NCBI GenBank assembly: GCA_964415675.1
Contig: CAYQBG010000005.1
Location: forward strand, 124,001 to 188,000
Reading direction: 5' to 3'
Source: UBA5336 sp964415675
Lineage (GTDB): Bacteria > Pseudomonadota > Alphaproteobacteria > Caulobacterales > Hyphomonadaceae
DNA: 64,000 nt
A model generated the notes under the pieces. The model was not told the DNA's origin. It searched no databases and worked only from the letters and a program-made list of their open reading frames with translations. How positions within the stretch are numbered: position 1 is the first letter of the stretch; every line of letters starts with the position of its first letter. Shown in pieces: positions 8,002-16,954 of the stretch. The position numbers and the translations under genes are program-made.

Positions 8002-8550
8002 ATGCGCAAGAAGGATCTGCCTTTCGATATCACGCGCGCCGATCGCGCCGATATCCCACGCCTTGTCGAGATCGATATCGCCGCCAATGCCCTGTTCGCC
8101 GATACCGACCTGATCCGCGAGGAGGGGCTGGGGGAACATGTTCCCGCCCATGTGCTTGAGGCTGCGATAGATGCGCGTGAGGTGTTCGTCATGCGTCACA
8201 AATGGACCGCACAGGCAGCGGGGTTCACGCTGACCTCAGTGCGCAGCGACACGCTTTATCTCGACCAGGTCTCCGTGCATCCTGATGAGGGTAGGCAAGG
8301 GCTTGGCCGTGCGCTGGTGGACCGGGTGATTGGCGATGCCCGCTCACGCGGCTTCAAGTCGGTCACCCTTTCGACCTTTCGCGACCTGCCCTGGAATGGC
8401 CCGTTCTACAAGTCAATCGGGTTCAGGGAGATCAAGCGTGAGAAACTGGCCGACTGGATGCTGGAGATCGAAGTTGCGCAGACGGAGAAACTGGATGTCT
8501 CGGCCCGCTGCTTCATGAGGAAGAATTGTGGGCTCATCCCGTTTCTCTGA
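8002..8550 (+). CDS. GNAT-family N-acetyltransferase
   Basis: About 182 residues with the GNAT core: LYLDQVSVHPDEGRQGLGRALVDRVIGDARSRG contains the acetyl-CoA-binding motif A (Q/R-x-x-G-x-G/A, here RQGLGRA), followed by VTLSTFRDLPWNGPFYKSIGF. ATG 8002 follows an AGGAGG by 11 bases; an upstream in-frame ATG at 7972 would leave only 36 bp for the divergent promoters. The substrate cannot be inferred. Confidence 0.8.
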   Translation: MRKKDLPFDITRADRADIPRLVEIDIAANALFADTDLIREEGLGEHVPAHVLEAAIDAREVFVMRHKWTAQAAGFTLTSVRSDTLYLDQVSVHPDEGRQGLGRALVDRVIGDARSRGFKSVTLSTFRDLPWNGPFYKSIGFREIKREKLADWMLEIEVAQTEKLDVSARCFMRKNCGLIPFL

Positions 8551-8559
8551 CCGGCTCCA

Positions 8560-9522
8560 TCAGATCGTCTCGACATTGCTGCGGAAGCTGCGCACCGCTC
8601 TCTGGGCAGCAAGGATCGCATAGAAGAAGAATGCCAGCACGCCGAGGACAAGCCAGATCACGCCCAGAATCATCCCGAATTCCGGCGGGTCCCCGAAATT
8701 GCGCAGCTCAAATGCGACCGTGCCAACGGAATAGAGCCCGAAAGTAAAGGCGTAGAGGAGAAGGCTGGACACGAAATAGCGTGAGACCGCCCGCCAGAAA
8801 CGCCGTTTGCGCATATAATAGCGCACCGGGAAGATGATCGCACAATACAGCGCCAGGACGAGGCAGACGAATATCCCGACCGAGAACATTGTCGCCATCT
8901 CATTGGGCTGGTTGTGACTGGGTTCCATCCAGATGGTAATGGCGATGGCCAGCACCGCGACGAGCGGGATATCGATCCAGCGGAAAGGCAGGATATCGCG
9001 CATGCCGGCCTTGCGCCGGTCACGCTTGCGTTTGGTCTCGACGGCTTTTTCGGCCCTTTTCGCGCGCACCTTGCTTGTCGATGGCTCGGTCACTTCCGCC
9101 GCCGGCTCCATGGCCTTGCCCGCCGCGCTCCGCACTACGCTCTCAAGGCGAAGCGCGAGATCATCGACCTTGCGTTCGGGATTGGGATGGATCTGGATCC
9201 AGTTGCGCGAGGCAAGTTCATAGAGGAAATGGCCCTTGGGCTGGGTATCCTCGATCAGGACCGGGACGATTTCCTTGTCCATCGTATCGGCAATGGCCAG
9301 CTCTTTACGAAGCTGTTTGGAATCGTTGCAATCCTCGGAGAACAGGATCACCAGCACCGATGAGCGCGTGAGACTGTCAACAATGGCATCGCGCCAGTCC
9401 TCACCGCCCTCGATCTTCTGGTCCCACCAGATCCGGACACCGCGCGCCTCCAGCGCCTCGACGATCTTGCGGGCGACCGCCTGGTCGGCGCGGCGATAGC
9501 TGAGGAAGATGTCATAGTCCAA
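8560..9522 (-). CDS. TIR-domain membrane protein (second of tandem pair)
   Basis: A 320-residue protein. Residues 2-130 are a TIR domain (DIFLSYRRADQ, GVRIWWDQKIEGGEDWRDAIV, SSVLVILFSEDC). Glu74 in LRKELAIAD aligns by eye with the catalytic Glu of TIR NAD+ hydrolases. A charged linker (131-180) leads to four predicted transmembrane helices (about 184-199, 208-230, 246-268, 282-306) and a short tail RSFRSNVETI. It starts 24 bp after its paralogue ends, so the two are probably one operon. TIR domains hydrolyse NAD+ or make nucleotide signals in bacterial immunity, but a TIR-first, four-helix-last layout is unlike the well-known systems. A defence role is inference only. Confidence 0.85.
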   Translation of the reverse strand: MDYDIFLSYRRADQAVARKIVEALEARGVRIWWDQKIEGGEDWRDAIVDSLTRSSVLVILFSEDCNDSKQLRKELAIADTMDKEIVPVLIEDTQPKGHFLYELASRNWIQIHPNPERKVDDLALRLESVVRSAAGKAMEPAAEVTEPSTSKVRAKRAEKAVETKRKRDRRKAGMRDILPFRWIDIPLVAVLAIAITIWMEPSHNQPNEMATMFSVGIFVCLVLALYCAIIFPVRYYMRKRRFWRAVSRYFVSSLLLYAFTFGLYSVGTVAFELRNFGDPPEFGMILGVIWLVLGVLAFFFYAILAAQRAVRSFRSNVETI

Positions 9523-9546
9523 TGGGTGCGTCCTTTCTGGTGCGGC

Positions 9547-10581
9547 CTAGACCGCCTCAACATTGTCGCGGAAGGAGCGCAGCGTACGCTGGAAATGCAG
9601 AATGCCGTAAATCCCGAACGCAATCAGCGCGAAGATCAGCCAGATGATAAGCGCGACCACGATGTTGATGAGCAGGCTTTCCATCGCACCGCCCTGGGCA
9701 AATTCTGGATGGATCCCAGACATCAGACCGAGGGCCAGGGCGAGAAGGCCTGTGCTCATCATGTAATACAGCAAGGCGTGGCGCACACGCCGGCGACGAA
9801 GATAATAGCGGAAAGGGAAAACCAGGGTCGCGATGGCCAGGGCCGAGAAAACTCCCATGAACAAACCGTCGAAGACCTGCATTTCAGCGGTTTCCGCCAC
9901 CGCTCCAAAAAGGACTGTCAGCCCAGCGATCAGGACCAGTTCATACCATTTGAATGGCATGAAATCGCGAAGGCCCTTGTCAGCCTTATCCGCACGCCGG
10001 GCCTTCTCAACCACTCGCTCGACTGTGCCAGCAGCGAGCGGCGGCGCCTCGCCGGGAGCGCCATCCGGTTCAGCGAGATGCGGAGGAGCAACGGCCTGGT
10101 CGGTCGGCGCATCGACCGACAGCCCCGCCCCCGACGCCGACCGTGCCGGGTCTGGCGCTGCAACGCTTCCGGCATCCGGGATGCGATCGTCTAGGATTTC
10201 CCTGGCGAGGCGGTCGGCAAGCGTGTCGATCTTGGAGAGCGGCTCGGGAAAGATCTGCAACCAGTTACGGGCGGCCAGTTCATAGAGATAGTGGCCCTTG
10301 GGCTTTGTGTCCTCGATCAGGACCGGGACAACCTCCTTGTCGAGCGTGTCGGCAATCGCCAGCTCTTTCTTGAGCTGTTTGGAGGCGTTGCATTCGTTCG
10401 AGAACAGGATGACGAGCACATTTGCGCCGGTCAGTCCCTCGACGATGGCATCGCGCCAGTCCTCACCGCCCTCGATCTTCTGGTCCCACCAGACATTCAC
10501 GCCGCGCGACTGCAAAGCTTCCACGAGAGCACGCGCGAGCGGCTGATCGCTACGCCGGTAGCTCAGGAAGATATCGCTCAT
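9547..10581 (-). CDS. TIR-domain membrane protein (first of tandem pair)
   Basis: A 344-residue paralogue of the downstream gene. The TIR domain (3-130) is strongly similar: FLSYRRSDQ, VWWDQKIEGGEDWRDAIV, SKQLKKELAIADTLDKE with putative catalytic Glu73, and VPVLIEDTKPKGHYLYELA. The linker (131-205) is longer and Pro/Ala-rich, then a motif GLRDFMPFKW shared with its partner (MRDILPFRW) enters four hydrophobic segments (about 213-229, 239-257, 269-289, 302-329). A basic loop FPFRYYLRRRR and the tail RSFRDNVEAV are also shared. Shared architecture plus divergent linker indicates an old duplication with both copies kept. Confidence 0.85.
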   Translation of the reverse strand: MSDIFLSYRRSDQPLARALVEALQSRGVNVWWDQKIEGGEDWRDAIVEGLTGANVLVILFSNECNASKQLKKELAIADTLDKEVVPVLIEDTKPKGHYLYELAARNWLQIFPEPLSKIDTLADRLAREILDDRIPDAGSVAAPDPARSASGAGLSVDAPTDQAVAPPHLAEPDGAPGEAPPLAAGTVERVVEKARRADKADKGLRDFMPFKWYELVLIAGLTVLFGAVAETAEMQVFDGLFMGVFSALAIATLVFPFRYYLRRRRVRHALLYYMMSTGLLALALGLMSGIHPEFAQGGAMESLLINIVVALIIWLIFALIAFGIYGILHFQRTLRSFRDNVEAV

Positions 10582-10589
10582 ACGCTGTC

Positions 10590-10656
10590 ACCCTCACCTG
10601 AAGCGCTTAACCCTCACCAAGCGCGAAAATAAGCTTAGACCGCGCATTCATGAATG
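10590..10656. promoter_or_regulatory. Repeats and palindromes between the TIR operon and hemB
   Basis: The 134-bp divergent gap holds two direct copies of ACCCTCACC (10590-10598 and 10610-10618), exactly 20 bp apart in phase. Between them is the palindrome AAGCGCTT (10601-10608). Further along is a perfect 12-bp palindrome CATTCATGAATG (10645-10656). The copy nearer the TIR gene includes its Shine-Dalgarno on the complementary strand. Binding sites for a regulator are plausible but not proven. Confidence 0.35.
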
Positions 10657-10715
10657 ACCAGCAGATTGAGAGCTGCAGGTGACAAGCCGGAGTTCACGCG
10701 GCAAGACTACCGGTC

Positions 10716-11714
10716 ATGACTATGTATCCTCAGGCTTTCCCCGCCACGCGTCTTCGCCGGTTGCGCCAGGCACCCTGGATTCGTGACCTGACCGCCCAGT
10801 CCGTCCTGACACCATCAGACCTGATCTGGTCGATCGTCGTGCATGATGGCGAGACACCGCGAATTCCGGTCGAATCCATGCCCGGCAATGACCGGCTCAA
10901 CGTTGCGGAAGCGGCACGCGCCGCGCGCCGCGCACGCGATCTGGGCATCCCCGCGATTGCCATATTCCCGCACATCGACCCGGCCAGGAAGGATGAGGAG
11001 GGCACTGAAGGACTCAATCCGGACGGGCTGGTGCCGACTGCGATCAAGGCCATGAAAGATGCTGCACCTGAGGTGGGCATTGTCTGCGATGTCGCGCTGG
11101 ACCCGTTCACCAGCCACGGCCATGACGGCGTGATCGATGAAGCCGGTTATGTCCTCAATGACGCAACCACGGAACGTCTCGTCGCGCAGGCCGTGATGCA
11201 ATCGCGCGCGGGCGCCGATGTCGTGGCGCCGTCCGACATGATGGATGGCCGGATCGGCGCGATCCGGGCCGCACTGGAAATCGAGGGCCAGGTCAATACG
11301 CTGATCCTCTCCTATGCGGCCAAATATGCGAGCGGTTTCTATGGCCCTTACCGCGACGCCATTGGCTCTGCTTCCGCCCTGGTCGGCGACAAGAATACCT
11401 ATCAGCAGGATCCGGCCAATAGCGACGAAGCCCTGCGCGAAGTCGCACTCGATATTGCCGAGGGGGCGGATATGGTGATGATCAAGCCGGGCCTGCCTTA
11501 TCTGGATATCGTCCGGCGCGTGTCGGACGAGTTCGCGATTCCAACGATCGCCTTCCAGGTGTCAGGCGAATATGCCCAGATCATGGCGGCCGCCGAAAAG
11601 GGCTGGATCGATGGCGAGCGGGTGATGATGGAAACGCTGCTCGCCTTCAAACGCGCCGGCGCCGCCGGGATCATCACCTATTTCGGCGCGAAAGCTGCCG
11701 AGATCATGAACTGA
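10716..11714 (+). CDS. hemB: Delta-aminolevulinic acid dehydratase (porphobilinogen synthase)
   Basis: A 332-residue enzyme that condenses two 5-aminolevulinate molecules to porphobilinogen in haem and tetrapyrrole synthesis. Hallmarks present: RLRRLRQAPWIRDL at the start, VAPSDMMDGRIGAIR, YAAKYASGFYGPYRDA with a Schiff-base Lys, MIKPGLPYLDI with the second active-site Lys, and AFQVSGEYAQI. Length matches the family (about 330). It is transcribed divergently from the TIR pair and converges on phaC. Confidence 0.97.
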   Translation: MTMYPQAFPATRLRRLRQAPWIRDLTAQSVLTPSDLIWSIVVHDGETPRIPVESMPGNDRLNVAEAARAARRARDLGIPAIAIFPHIDPARKDEEGTEGLNPDGLVPTAIKAMKDAAPEVGIVCDVALDPFTSHGHDGVIDEAGYVLNDATTERLVAQAVMQSRAGADVVAPSDMMDGRIGAIRAALEIEGQVNTLILSYAAKYASGFYGPYRDAIGSASALVGDKNTYQQDPANSDEALREVALDIAEGADMVMIKPGLPYLDIVRRVSDEFAIPTIAFQVSGEYAQIMAAAEKGWIDGERVMMETLLAFKRAGAAGIITYFGAKAAEIMN

Positions 11715-11762
11715 AACGCGAATCGGAGTGAGCCAAACCGCCCGGTGCGGTGTCAGGCTTGC

Positions 11763-13802
11763 TCACGAGGCCGGCTTACTGGCGCTCCCATTGCCGGATT
11801 TGGGCGTGGATTTCGGCTTTGTCGGACCCTTCGCCTTCGGCTTCGTGGCCTTTGTCGTCTTCGTCGGATTGGCGGTTTCAGCCTGCGCCGGTGCGGGTTC
11901 AGCCTTTCTGGTCCTGGCTCTGGCTGGCGCCTTCTTGCGCTTGGGTGCCGGTGGTTCGAGCGTTTTAGCGGCAGCGCGCGCTTCAGCCATGTCGTTCAGG
12001 CGGCAGGTCACATAGAAACCCGGCGCCGCACCAAGCCCCTTATCGGCCGGCTCCAATGAATCGCCCTTTTGTCCGGAGAGTGGCTTGAGCCATTTCCACC
12101 AGGTCGGCCACCAGGATCCCGGAGTTTCCTCAGCCTCATCGACCCATTGCTGCACCGATTCGGGCAGTTCGCCTTCGCGCGTCCAGTGCTGGTATTTCTT
12201 GGCATCGGGGTGGTTGACGACACCCGCAATATGCCCCGAACCGGCGAGCACAAACTGGACCGGGCCACTGAACAGCTGCGCCGTGCGATAGATCGAGTCA
12301 TAAGGGCAGATATGATCGTCGCGGCTGGACTGGACGGTAATGGGAATTGTGATGTCGCGCGGATCGACCGTCTCGCCCAGCACTTTGAATTGCCCGCGTG
12401 AGAGGGCATTGTGGCCGTAGAAATCACGCAGATAAGTGATGTGCGTGGGACCAGGAATATTGGTCTGGTCGGCGTTCCAGTAAAGAAGGTCGAACGGACG
12501 GGGCTTCTTGCCCATCATGTAATTATCGACGACATAGCGCCAGACCAGATCGACCGGGCGCAGCCAGTTGAAGGTCTCGCCCATCACCTCGCCGGGCATG
12601 ATCCCGTCATTTTCATCAATGATATGCTGGACCTGCGCCACTGCATCGGGATCGGTAAACACCAGCAGGTCGCCGGCCTTCTCGAAATCCGACTGACTGG
12701 CAAAGAAAGTCGCCGAGCGGATCCGGTCATCGCCCTTTTTCGCCATGTAAGACAGCGCGCTGGTCAGCAGCGTGCCGCCGATGCAATAGCCGACCGCGTT
12801 CACCTGTTCAGCACCCGTTTCCTCAAGCGCTTCTTCGATACCCGTAAAAATGCCCTTCTCGACATAATCGTCCCAGCCGAAATCCTTAGTCACATCGTCG
12901 GCGGACCGCCAGGAAACCACGAACACGGTGAGCCCCTGGTCGCGTAGCCAGCGGATCATGGAGTTCTCCTCGCGAAGATCGAGGATATAGAATTTGTTGA
13001 TCCAGGGCGGGAAGATCACCAGCGGGATTTCATGGGCCTTCTTCTGGCTGGGCTCATACTGGATCAGTTCGATCAGTTCATTGCGGAAGACGACCTTTCC
13101 CGGCGCGGTGGCGACATTCTCGCCGATACGGAAGCCGGACTCATCGGTCTGGCTGATGGCCAGCTTGCCCTGCCCGCGCGCCAGGTCTTCGCGCGCTTGG
13201 CGCAGCCCTTCAATGACGCTCTCGCCGCCGGACTCGATCATTTTCTTCAGTGCGGCCGGGTTGGTCGCAAAGAAATTGGTCGGCGCGAAGGCGTCGATCG
13301 TCTGGCGGGCCATGAAACGCGCTTTGCGCCGGTCCTGCTCGCCGATATCGTCCGCGCCATCGACGAGGGACATCAGCCAGTTTGTGTTGATTTCATAGGA
13401 GCGACGCATGAACTCAAACATCGGATTGGTGGTCCATTCTGCATCGGAAAACCGCCGGTCGCGGCCGGTTTCACGATGCTGACCGGACATCAGGTCGCCC
13501 CAAAGCTCGACATAGTCACGCCACAAGGAGAGATTCGCAGTGACGATCTTGTCAGGATGTGCGGCGAGAGACTGTCCGACGCGTGCCATGGAGCGGCCCG
13601 AACCGATCGCCAGAGGATGGTCGCCGGGATCGCCCATCGCTGCTGGTCCGCGCCCCATCGCCTCAGCCAGCAGCTGCTGGCTCTCGACCAGCGCGCGAGA
13701 GAGATTGACGCTCAGTTGCTGGACCATTTCTGGCGCCTGAGCCTTGATCACATCACTCAGCGATTCCGGCGGATCGGATTTTTTTCCGGACATATCTGCC
13801 AT
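11763..13802 (-). CDS. phaC: Class I poly(3-hydroxyalkanoate) synthase with basic C-terminal tail
   Basis: With ATG 13802 the product is 679 residues. The N-terminal PhaC domain (about 80-250) and alpha/beta-hydrolase core are clear: the lipase-like box GYCIGGT places the nucleophile at Cys340, Asp494/495 lies in SSRDDHICPYD and His524 in GSGHIAGV. It polymerises 3-hydroxyacyl-CoA at the granule surface. Class I enzymes are usually about 560-640 residues; here residues about 606-679 add a Lys/Ala/Pro/Thr-rich tail (for example KRKKAPARARTRK) like that of PhaF or histone-H1-like proteins. The open frame extends upstream of 13802 but lacks homology there. Start choice is moderately certain because no strong Shine-Dalgarno is seen. 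Confidence 0.93.
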   Translation of the reverse strand: MADMSGKKSDPPESLSDVIKAQAPEMVQQLSVNLSRALVESQQLLAEAMGRGPAAMGDPGDHPLAIGSGRSMARVGQSLAAHPDKIVTANLSLWRDYVELWGDLMSGQHRETGRDRRFSDAEWTTNPMFEFMRRSYEINTNWLMSLVDGADDIGEQDRRKARFMARQTIDAFAPTNFFATNPAALKKMIESGGESVIEGLRQAREDLARGQGKLAISQTDESGFRIGENVATAPGKVVFRNELIELIQYEPSQKKAHEIPLVIFPPWINKFYILDLREENSMIRWLRDQGLTVFVVSWRSADDVTKDFGWDDYVEKGIFTGIEEALEETGAEQVNAVGYCIGGTLLTSALSYMAKKGDDRIRSATFFASQSDFEKAGDLLVFTDPDAVAQVQHIIDENDGIMPGEVMGETFNWLRPVDLVWRYVVDNYMMGKKPRPFDLLYWNADQTNIPGPTHITYLRDFYGHNALSRGQFKVLGETVDPRDITIPITVQSSRDDHICPYDSIYRTAQLFSGPVQFVLAGSGHIAGVVNHPDAKKYQHWTREGELPESVQQWVDEAEETPGSWWPTWWKWLKPLSGQKGDSLEPADKGLGAAPGFYVTCRLNDMAEARAAAKTLEPPAPKRKKAPARARTRKAEPAPAQAETANPTKTTKATKPKAKGPTKPKSTPKSGNGSASKPAS

Positions 13803-13885
13803 TGCCTCATCATCGCCCTTCTTCAACGCCGTGTTTATGGTAACAAAATGATTTGGAATTTGTGAGTCCGAAGGCAGAAAAGCGT

Positions 13886-14290
13886 ATGATCCTCCGCCTA
13901 TCCCTGTTTGCCGCCGCCCTGACGGGGTGTGCCAATTCCTACGATACAGTGCGTGACACGATGTCAAATGCGCCAGACTGGTATGAGGCGCGCAAGACTG
14001 AGGTGATCGGTGAGGGCTATCCGCACATAGGGACGATCCCAACCTTGTCGGACGAAGACCGGCGCTCCAACCGACTGGAAACCACACGCAGTGCAGTGCA
14101 GCGCGCAGAAACATTGTTCCGCATGGATCCGCGCGCGGTCCCGGCGGGTCTTGAGCTAGAGGAGATGCTGGCTTGGGCGGAGTCCCTGCGCGCGGAAATG
14201 GCTGCTCTCGACACATCCGGCGATTTCCTGACCGATGAGGATGCCGAAGCCCTCAGAATGCTGTTCGCCCGCCCCCGCGCCCAGAGCTGA
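13886..14290 (+). CDS. Lipoprotein of unknown function
   Basis: A 134-residue product with a short lipoprotein signal (LSLFAAALTGC, lipid Cys near residue 14). The mature part is mostly helical and acidic (ELEEMLAWAESLRAEMAALD), with the segment DEDRRSNRLETTRSAVQRAETLF. No family is recognised. ATG 13886 is chosen because it starts directly at the signal; the open frame begins 33 bp earlier. It runs divergently from phaC, with an 83-bp gap, and stops 26 bp before the aminotransferase start on the same strand. Confidence 0.65.
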   Translation: MILRLSLFAAALTGCANSYDTVRDTMSNAPDWYEARKTEVIGEGYPHIGTIPTLSDEDRRSNRLETTRSAVQRAETLFRMDPRAVPAGLELEEMLAWAESLRAEMAALDTSGDFLTDEDAEALRMLFARPRAQS

Positions 14291-14316
14291 CCCCCTATTT
14301 GCCGAGCAGGTGCCCG

Positions 14317-15522
14317 ATGCCGCACGAATTTCATAAGATACGCCGACTGCCGCCCTATGTCTTCGAGCAGGTCAATCGCCGCGCGGCCGAGCTGCGCGCG
14401 GACGGGGCCGACATCATCAATCTCGGCATGGGCAATCCCGACCTTCCGACCCCGCAGCACATTATCGACAAGCTGGCCGAAACCGCCCAGCGGCCGAATG
14501 TCCATGGCTACTCAGCTTCGCGCGGCATAAACGGACTGCGCCGGGCTGTGCGCGACTATTATCGCCGCCGCTGGGATGTGGAACTCGACAAGGACAGGGA
14601 AGTGATCGTCACGCTCGGCTCCAAGGAAGGCTTTGCAAATCTAGCACAAGCGATCAGCGCGCCGGGCGATATCATTCTCGCACCTGACCCTTCATACCCT
14701 TTGCACCATTTCGGATTCATCATTGCCGGAGCCTCGATACGCGGCGTGCCGGCTGAAACGCCAGAGCAATACCTGTCTAATCTCGGCAAGGCCGTGCGTC
14801 ATTGCGTGCCCCCGCCGACCGCGATGGTGCTTTGCTATCCCTCCAATCCGACGGCTGCCGTGTGCGATCTCGATTTCTATCGCGAAGCGGTAAAATTCGC
14901 CAAGAAACACGATTTATGGGTTCTGTCCGACCTTGCCTATAACGAGATATATTTCGAGGAGCCCACCCCCTCCATCCTGCAGGTCGATGGCGCAAAGGAT
15001 ATCGCGGTGGAGTTTACCACCATGTCGAAAACCTATTCCATGGCCGGCTGGCGGATCGGTTTCGTCGCCGGCAATGAGCGCCTGATATCAGCGCTCGCTC
15101 GGGTGAAATCCTATCTCGACTATGGCGCCTATACGCCAATCCAGGTGGCTGCCGTGGCGGCGCTGGACGGGCCGCAGGACTGTGTTGAAGAAACGCGGGG
15201 CATCTACCGCGCACGCCGGGATGTGCTTGTCGAGAGTTTTACGCGCGCCGGCTGGCCGATTCCCAACCCAAAAGCGTCCATGTTCGCCTGGGCCCGATTG
15301 CCGCAAGCCTGCGCGGACATGACCAGCCTCGAATTCACTCTCGACCTCATCAATGAAGCGCATGTGGCGGTCTCACCAGGTACCGGCTTTGGTGAATATG
15401 GCGAGGGGCATGTTCGCATTGCGCTGGTCGAAAACGAACAGCGCATTCGTCAGGCTGCTCGCAACATCAAACGCTATCTGCAGCGCAAGGCTGATTGCGC
15501 CGAAGGTGTCGCTGCGGAATAA
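14317..15522 (+). CDS. Class I/II aminotransferase (AlaC / LL-DAP aminotransferase-like)
   Basis: A 401-residue fold-type I PLP enzyme. INLGMGNPDLPTP is the N-terminal signature, CYPSNPTAAVCDLDFY the Asn-Pro segment, SDLAYNEIYFEE binds the cofactor, the Schiff-base Lys is in TMSKTYSMAGWRIG, and the carboxylate-binding Arg lies in EGHVRIALV. ATG 14317 follows AGCAGG by six bases. In alphaproteobacteria this gene commonly precedes hom and glpX, as here. Related enzymes are glutamate-pyruvate transaminases or LL-diaminopimelate aminotransferases; I cannot decide between them. Confidence 0.88.
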   Translation: MPHEFHKIRRLPPYVFEQVNRRAAELRADGADIINLGMGNPDLPTPQHIIDKLAETAQRPNVHGYSASRGINGLRRAVRDYYRRRWDVELDKDREVIVTLGSKEGFANLAQAISAPGDIILAPDPSYPLHHFGFIIAGASIRGVPAETPEQYLSNLGKAVRHCVPPPTAMVLCYPSNPTAAVCDLDFYREAVKFAKKHDLWVLSDLAYNEIYFEEPTPSILQVDGAKDIAVEFTTMSKTYSMAGWRIGFVAGNERLISALARVKSYLDYGAYTPIQVAAVAALDGPQDCVEETRGIYRARRDVLVESFTRAGWPIPNPKASMFAWARLPQACADMTSLEFTLDLINEAHVAVSPGTGFGEYGEGHVRIALVENEQRIRQAARNIKRYLQRKADCAEGVAAE

Positions 15523-15630
15523 GCGGTCGCGCCGCCCTTGACCTGGGCGCCGCGAGCCTGTTTCTCGCCCAGAAATTCAACCCTGCCGGATCATCCGGTG
15601 GTTCGCAATGACTTCGGAGGTCGCTTCACT

Positions 15631-16911
15631 TTGAAACCATTGAAACTCGGTATCGCGGGGCTGGGCCATGTGGGCTGCGGTCTGATAGAACTGATTGAGC
15701 GCCAGACCCGTTTGCGACTTCCCGGTCACGTGCAGGTGACCGGGGTCAGCGCCCGCTCGCGCTCTCGCAACCGGCCTGTCGAGATCGATAATTATTCATG
15801 GTTTGACGATGCGGTTGCACTCGCCGAAAGCGATGAAATAGACGCCTTTATAGAACTGATGGGCGGGTCCGATGGTCCCGCGAAGATCGCTGTCGAGGCC
15901 GCGCTTCGCGCCGGCAAACCGGTCGTGACCGCCAACAAGGCCCTTATCGCCGAACATGGCCAGGCACTGGCAGACCTGGCTGAAGAACAAGGGGTCGATC
16001 TGTTATTCGAGGCTGCCGTTGCGGGCGGTGTGCCGGTGGTCCGCGCCCTGCGAGATTCCCTGTGTGGCGTCGAGGTGACACGGGTGGCCGGCATCCTCAA
16101 TGGCACCTGTAATTTCCTGACGACGGAAATGTTGTCCAGCGGTCGCAGCTATGACGAGGTCCTCGCAGAGGCCCAACGCCTTGGCTACGCGGAAGCCGAT
16201 CCCACCCTGGACGTGTCGGGCATGGATGCGGCCCATAAGGTTGCCATCCTTGCGGCCATGGCCTTTTCGGCCGATCTGGATTTTTCGAAGGTCGAGCTGG
16301 AGGGTATTGACGGGGTCACGCTGCTCGACCTGCGTCTGGCCGACCGGCTGGGGTATCGGATCAAGCTGATCGCAGAGGGAATCGCATCGGATGGCGGCGT
16401 GATCTGCCGCGTCGGCCCCATGGCACTGGAACTGGGCCATCCGCTGGCGCAAGTGAATGGTAGCCTAAACACGGTCCGCATTGAAGGCGAGCCCTTGGGC
16501 GCGGTCACCCTGACCGGTCCTGGTGCCGGTCCTGGCCCGACGGCCAGCGCGGTCATGGGCGACATCGCCAAACTGTTCAATCCGGGCGTGCGCTCGGCCT
16601 TTGGCGGCGCCCCGCATCACCACACACGCACTTTCATCGCTGCAACGCGGAGCGAACAGTCAGCCTTCTTCCTGCATGTCTCCCTGGCCGACCGGTCCGG
16701 CGCGCTGGCCAGTCTATCCGAAGCCCTTGCCGAAGCGAACGTTTCGATTGACAAGCTGCTGCAGGATTCCGCCGATGAGGAGAATGTCAGTCCTATCGCC
16801 ATCGTGACCCATTCCTGTGCACGCGCCGAGATTGACGACGCGGTGGCACGACTTTCGCAACTCGACACTGTGGTTGATGCCATTCGAGTTATCCGTATCG
16901 AACCGAATTGA
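15631..16911 (+). CDS. hom: Homoserine dehydrogenase
   Basis: A 426-residue enzyme reducing aspartate semialdehyde to homoserine for threonine and methionine synthesis. TTG 15631 is chosen because GGAGG lies ten bases upstream and LKLGIAGLGHVGCG (NAD(P)-binding GxGxxG) begins right there. Also seen are VTANKALIAEHG, NGTCNFLTTEM, YAEADPTLDVSGMDAAHK and a C-terminal ACT domain (SAFFLHVSLADRSGALASLS) that usually gives feedback inhibition by threonine. It sits between the aminotransferase and glpX, the usual alphaproteobacterial order. Confidence 0.96.
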   Translation: MKPLKLGIAGLGHVGCGLIELIERQTRLRLPGHVQVTGVSARSRSRNRPVEIDNYSWFDDAVALAESDEIDAFIELMGGSDGPAKIAVEAALRAGKPVVTANKALIAEHGQALADLAEEQGVDLLFEAAVAGGVPVVRALRDSLCGVEVTRVAGILNGTCNFLTTEMLSSGRSYDEVLAEAQRLGYAEADPTLDVSGMDAAHKVAILAAMAFSADLDFSKVELEGIDGVTLLDLRLADRLGYRIKLIAEGIASDGGVICRVGPMALELGHPLAQVNGSLNTVRIEGEPLGAVTLTGPGAGPGPTASAVMGDIAKLFNPGVRSAFGGAPHHHTRTFIAATRSEQSAFFLHVSLADRSGALASLSEALAEANVSIDKLLQDSADEENVSPIAIVTHSCARAEIDDAVARLSQLDTVVDAIRVIRIEPN

Positions 16912-16954
16912 ATTGCTGACAGGCGCGGTGACAGTCACCGCCCGGAGGGACAAG

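Noticed and set aside
13032..13865. 277-codon plus-strand frame across phaC
   Set aside because: Antisense to phaC; no recognisable protein features.
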